Below, one piece after another: positions 63,711-64,000 of a DNA stretch of 64,000 nucleotides. The notes beneath the pieces were generated by a model. That model searched no databases, had not been told where the DNA came from, and saw only the letters and a list, made by a program, of their open reading frames with translations. The stretch is taken from the NCBI GenBank assembly GCA_046542845.1, contig JBKHAN010000009.1:7809-71808 (forward strand). Reading direction: 5' to 3'. The position numbers and the translations under genes were made by a program. This DNA comes from SKKC01 sp046542845 (GTDB taxonomy: Bacteria > Spirochaetota > Spirochaetia > DSM-27196 > SKKC01). The stretch's first letter is position 1. Each line of letters begins with the position of its first letter.

Positions 63711-64000
63711 CGAACGCCGGCGCACGAATAGACTCCTGCACGACCGACATATCTGATATATATCGAACCGTGTTCTCGATTTCATCGAGATAAAGCTCCA
63801 GGTATCCGGCGTTCCGCCGCATGAACTGCGAGGCGATGTCGAATGTCTGAGCCTGAACAACTGCCGCGAGCCGGTGCCTGACTATGAGAACCAGGAGTGC
63901 ACCGGGAAACAGATGCAGTATTACAACGAGCATGAGTACTTTGGTGCCAATCCGCTTCAGTTGCAGTACGCCGTGACCGGACGTCGGCGGTCCGGCGCTG
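63691..64000 (-). pseudogene. Front fragment of a YesM-type sensor kinase
   Basis: From the right edge the frame reads KRIGTKVLMLVVILHLFPGA, a cytoplasmic tip and first membrane helix, then a coiled extracellular start (LDEIENTVRYISDMSVVQES). It ends at a stop at 63691, just after the junction with the sulfatase frame. The beginning lies beyond the window and the kinase core is missing, so this is a truncated or fused fragment of an HK that probably governed the lost sugar transporter. Confidence 0.7.

Overview
The window is about 57% G+C bacterial chromosome, densely coded, with no rRNA, tRNA, CRISPR array, insertion sequence or prophage that I can see, and no gene-free stretch longer than 300 bases. 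The gene set fits a free-living, probably halophilic or alkaliphilic spirochaete-like heterotroph: betaine/carnitine/choline transporter, carotenoid desaturase, large NAD-glutamate dehydrogenase, proton-translocating transhydrogenase, YesM-type kinase and MalG-type permease remnants, pectinase-like and sulfatase genes. The phylum is an inference from gene content (about 0.55 confidence); no marker RNA is present.

Layout. 1-11.9 kb, minus strand: a long, tightly packed run headed by gatC-gatA-gatB-aspS (tRNA-dependent amidation), then MATE transporter, Sir2 deacylase, universal stress protein, BCCT transporter, MgtC and a truncated ABC exporter. gatB carries a C-terminal L-asparaginase-fold domain that has lost its nucleophile, and AspRS is the short archaeal type with residues expected of a non-discriminating enzyme. 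12-24.5 kb: trehalase-like hydrolase, a GlpA plus SdhB-like iron-sulfur pair, NudC, a GAF-HD-GYP phosphodiesterase, pntA1-pntA2-pntB, a CrtI-family desaturase, a beta-N-acetylhexosaminidase broken by an in-frame TGA, and an SDR. 24.5-37.4 kb: small envelope proteins, rhomboid, TolB-like lipoprotein, ornithine-decarboxylase family enzyme, RlmE-like methyltransferase, P-type ATPase, polyprenyl synthase, NDH-2/DoxX fusion, release factor 3, purine nucleoside phosphorylase.

37.4-42.3 kb, plus strand: peptidyl-tRNA hydrolase followed by an Anbu-type locus (circularly permuted ATP-grasp, alpha-E, proteasome-like protease, transglutaminase, small membrane protein), all overlapping or nearly touching. 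42.3-52.7 kb, minus strand: 1607-residue glutamate dehydrogenase, gamma-glutamyltransferase lipoprotein, HAD phosphatase, ALO-type oxidase, SerA-like dehydrogenase.

53-64 kb: a polysaccharide/uronate catabolic island with two tandem GH28-like beta-helix proteins, two Gfo/Idh/MocA oxidoreductases, an AraC regulator, an enolase-superfamily enzyme, a TIM-barrel isomerase and a sulfatase. The right edge (62.9-64 kb) is a gene graveyard: the tail of a sugar permease, a frameshifted and internally deleted sulfatase, and the front of a sensor kinase are spliced together.
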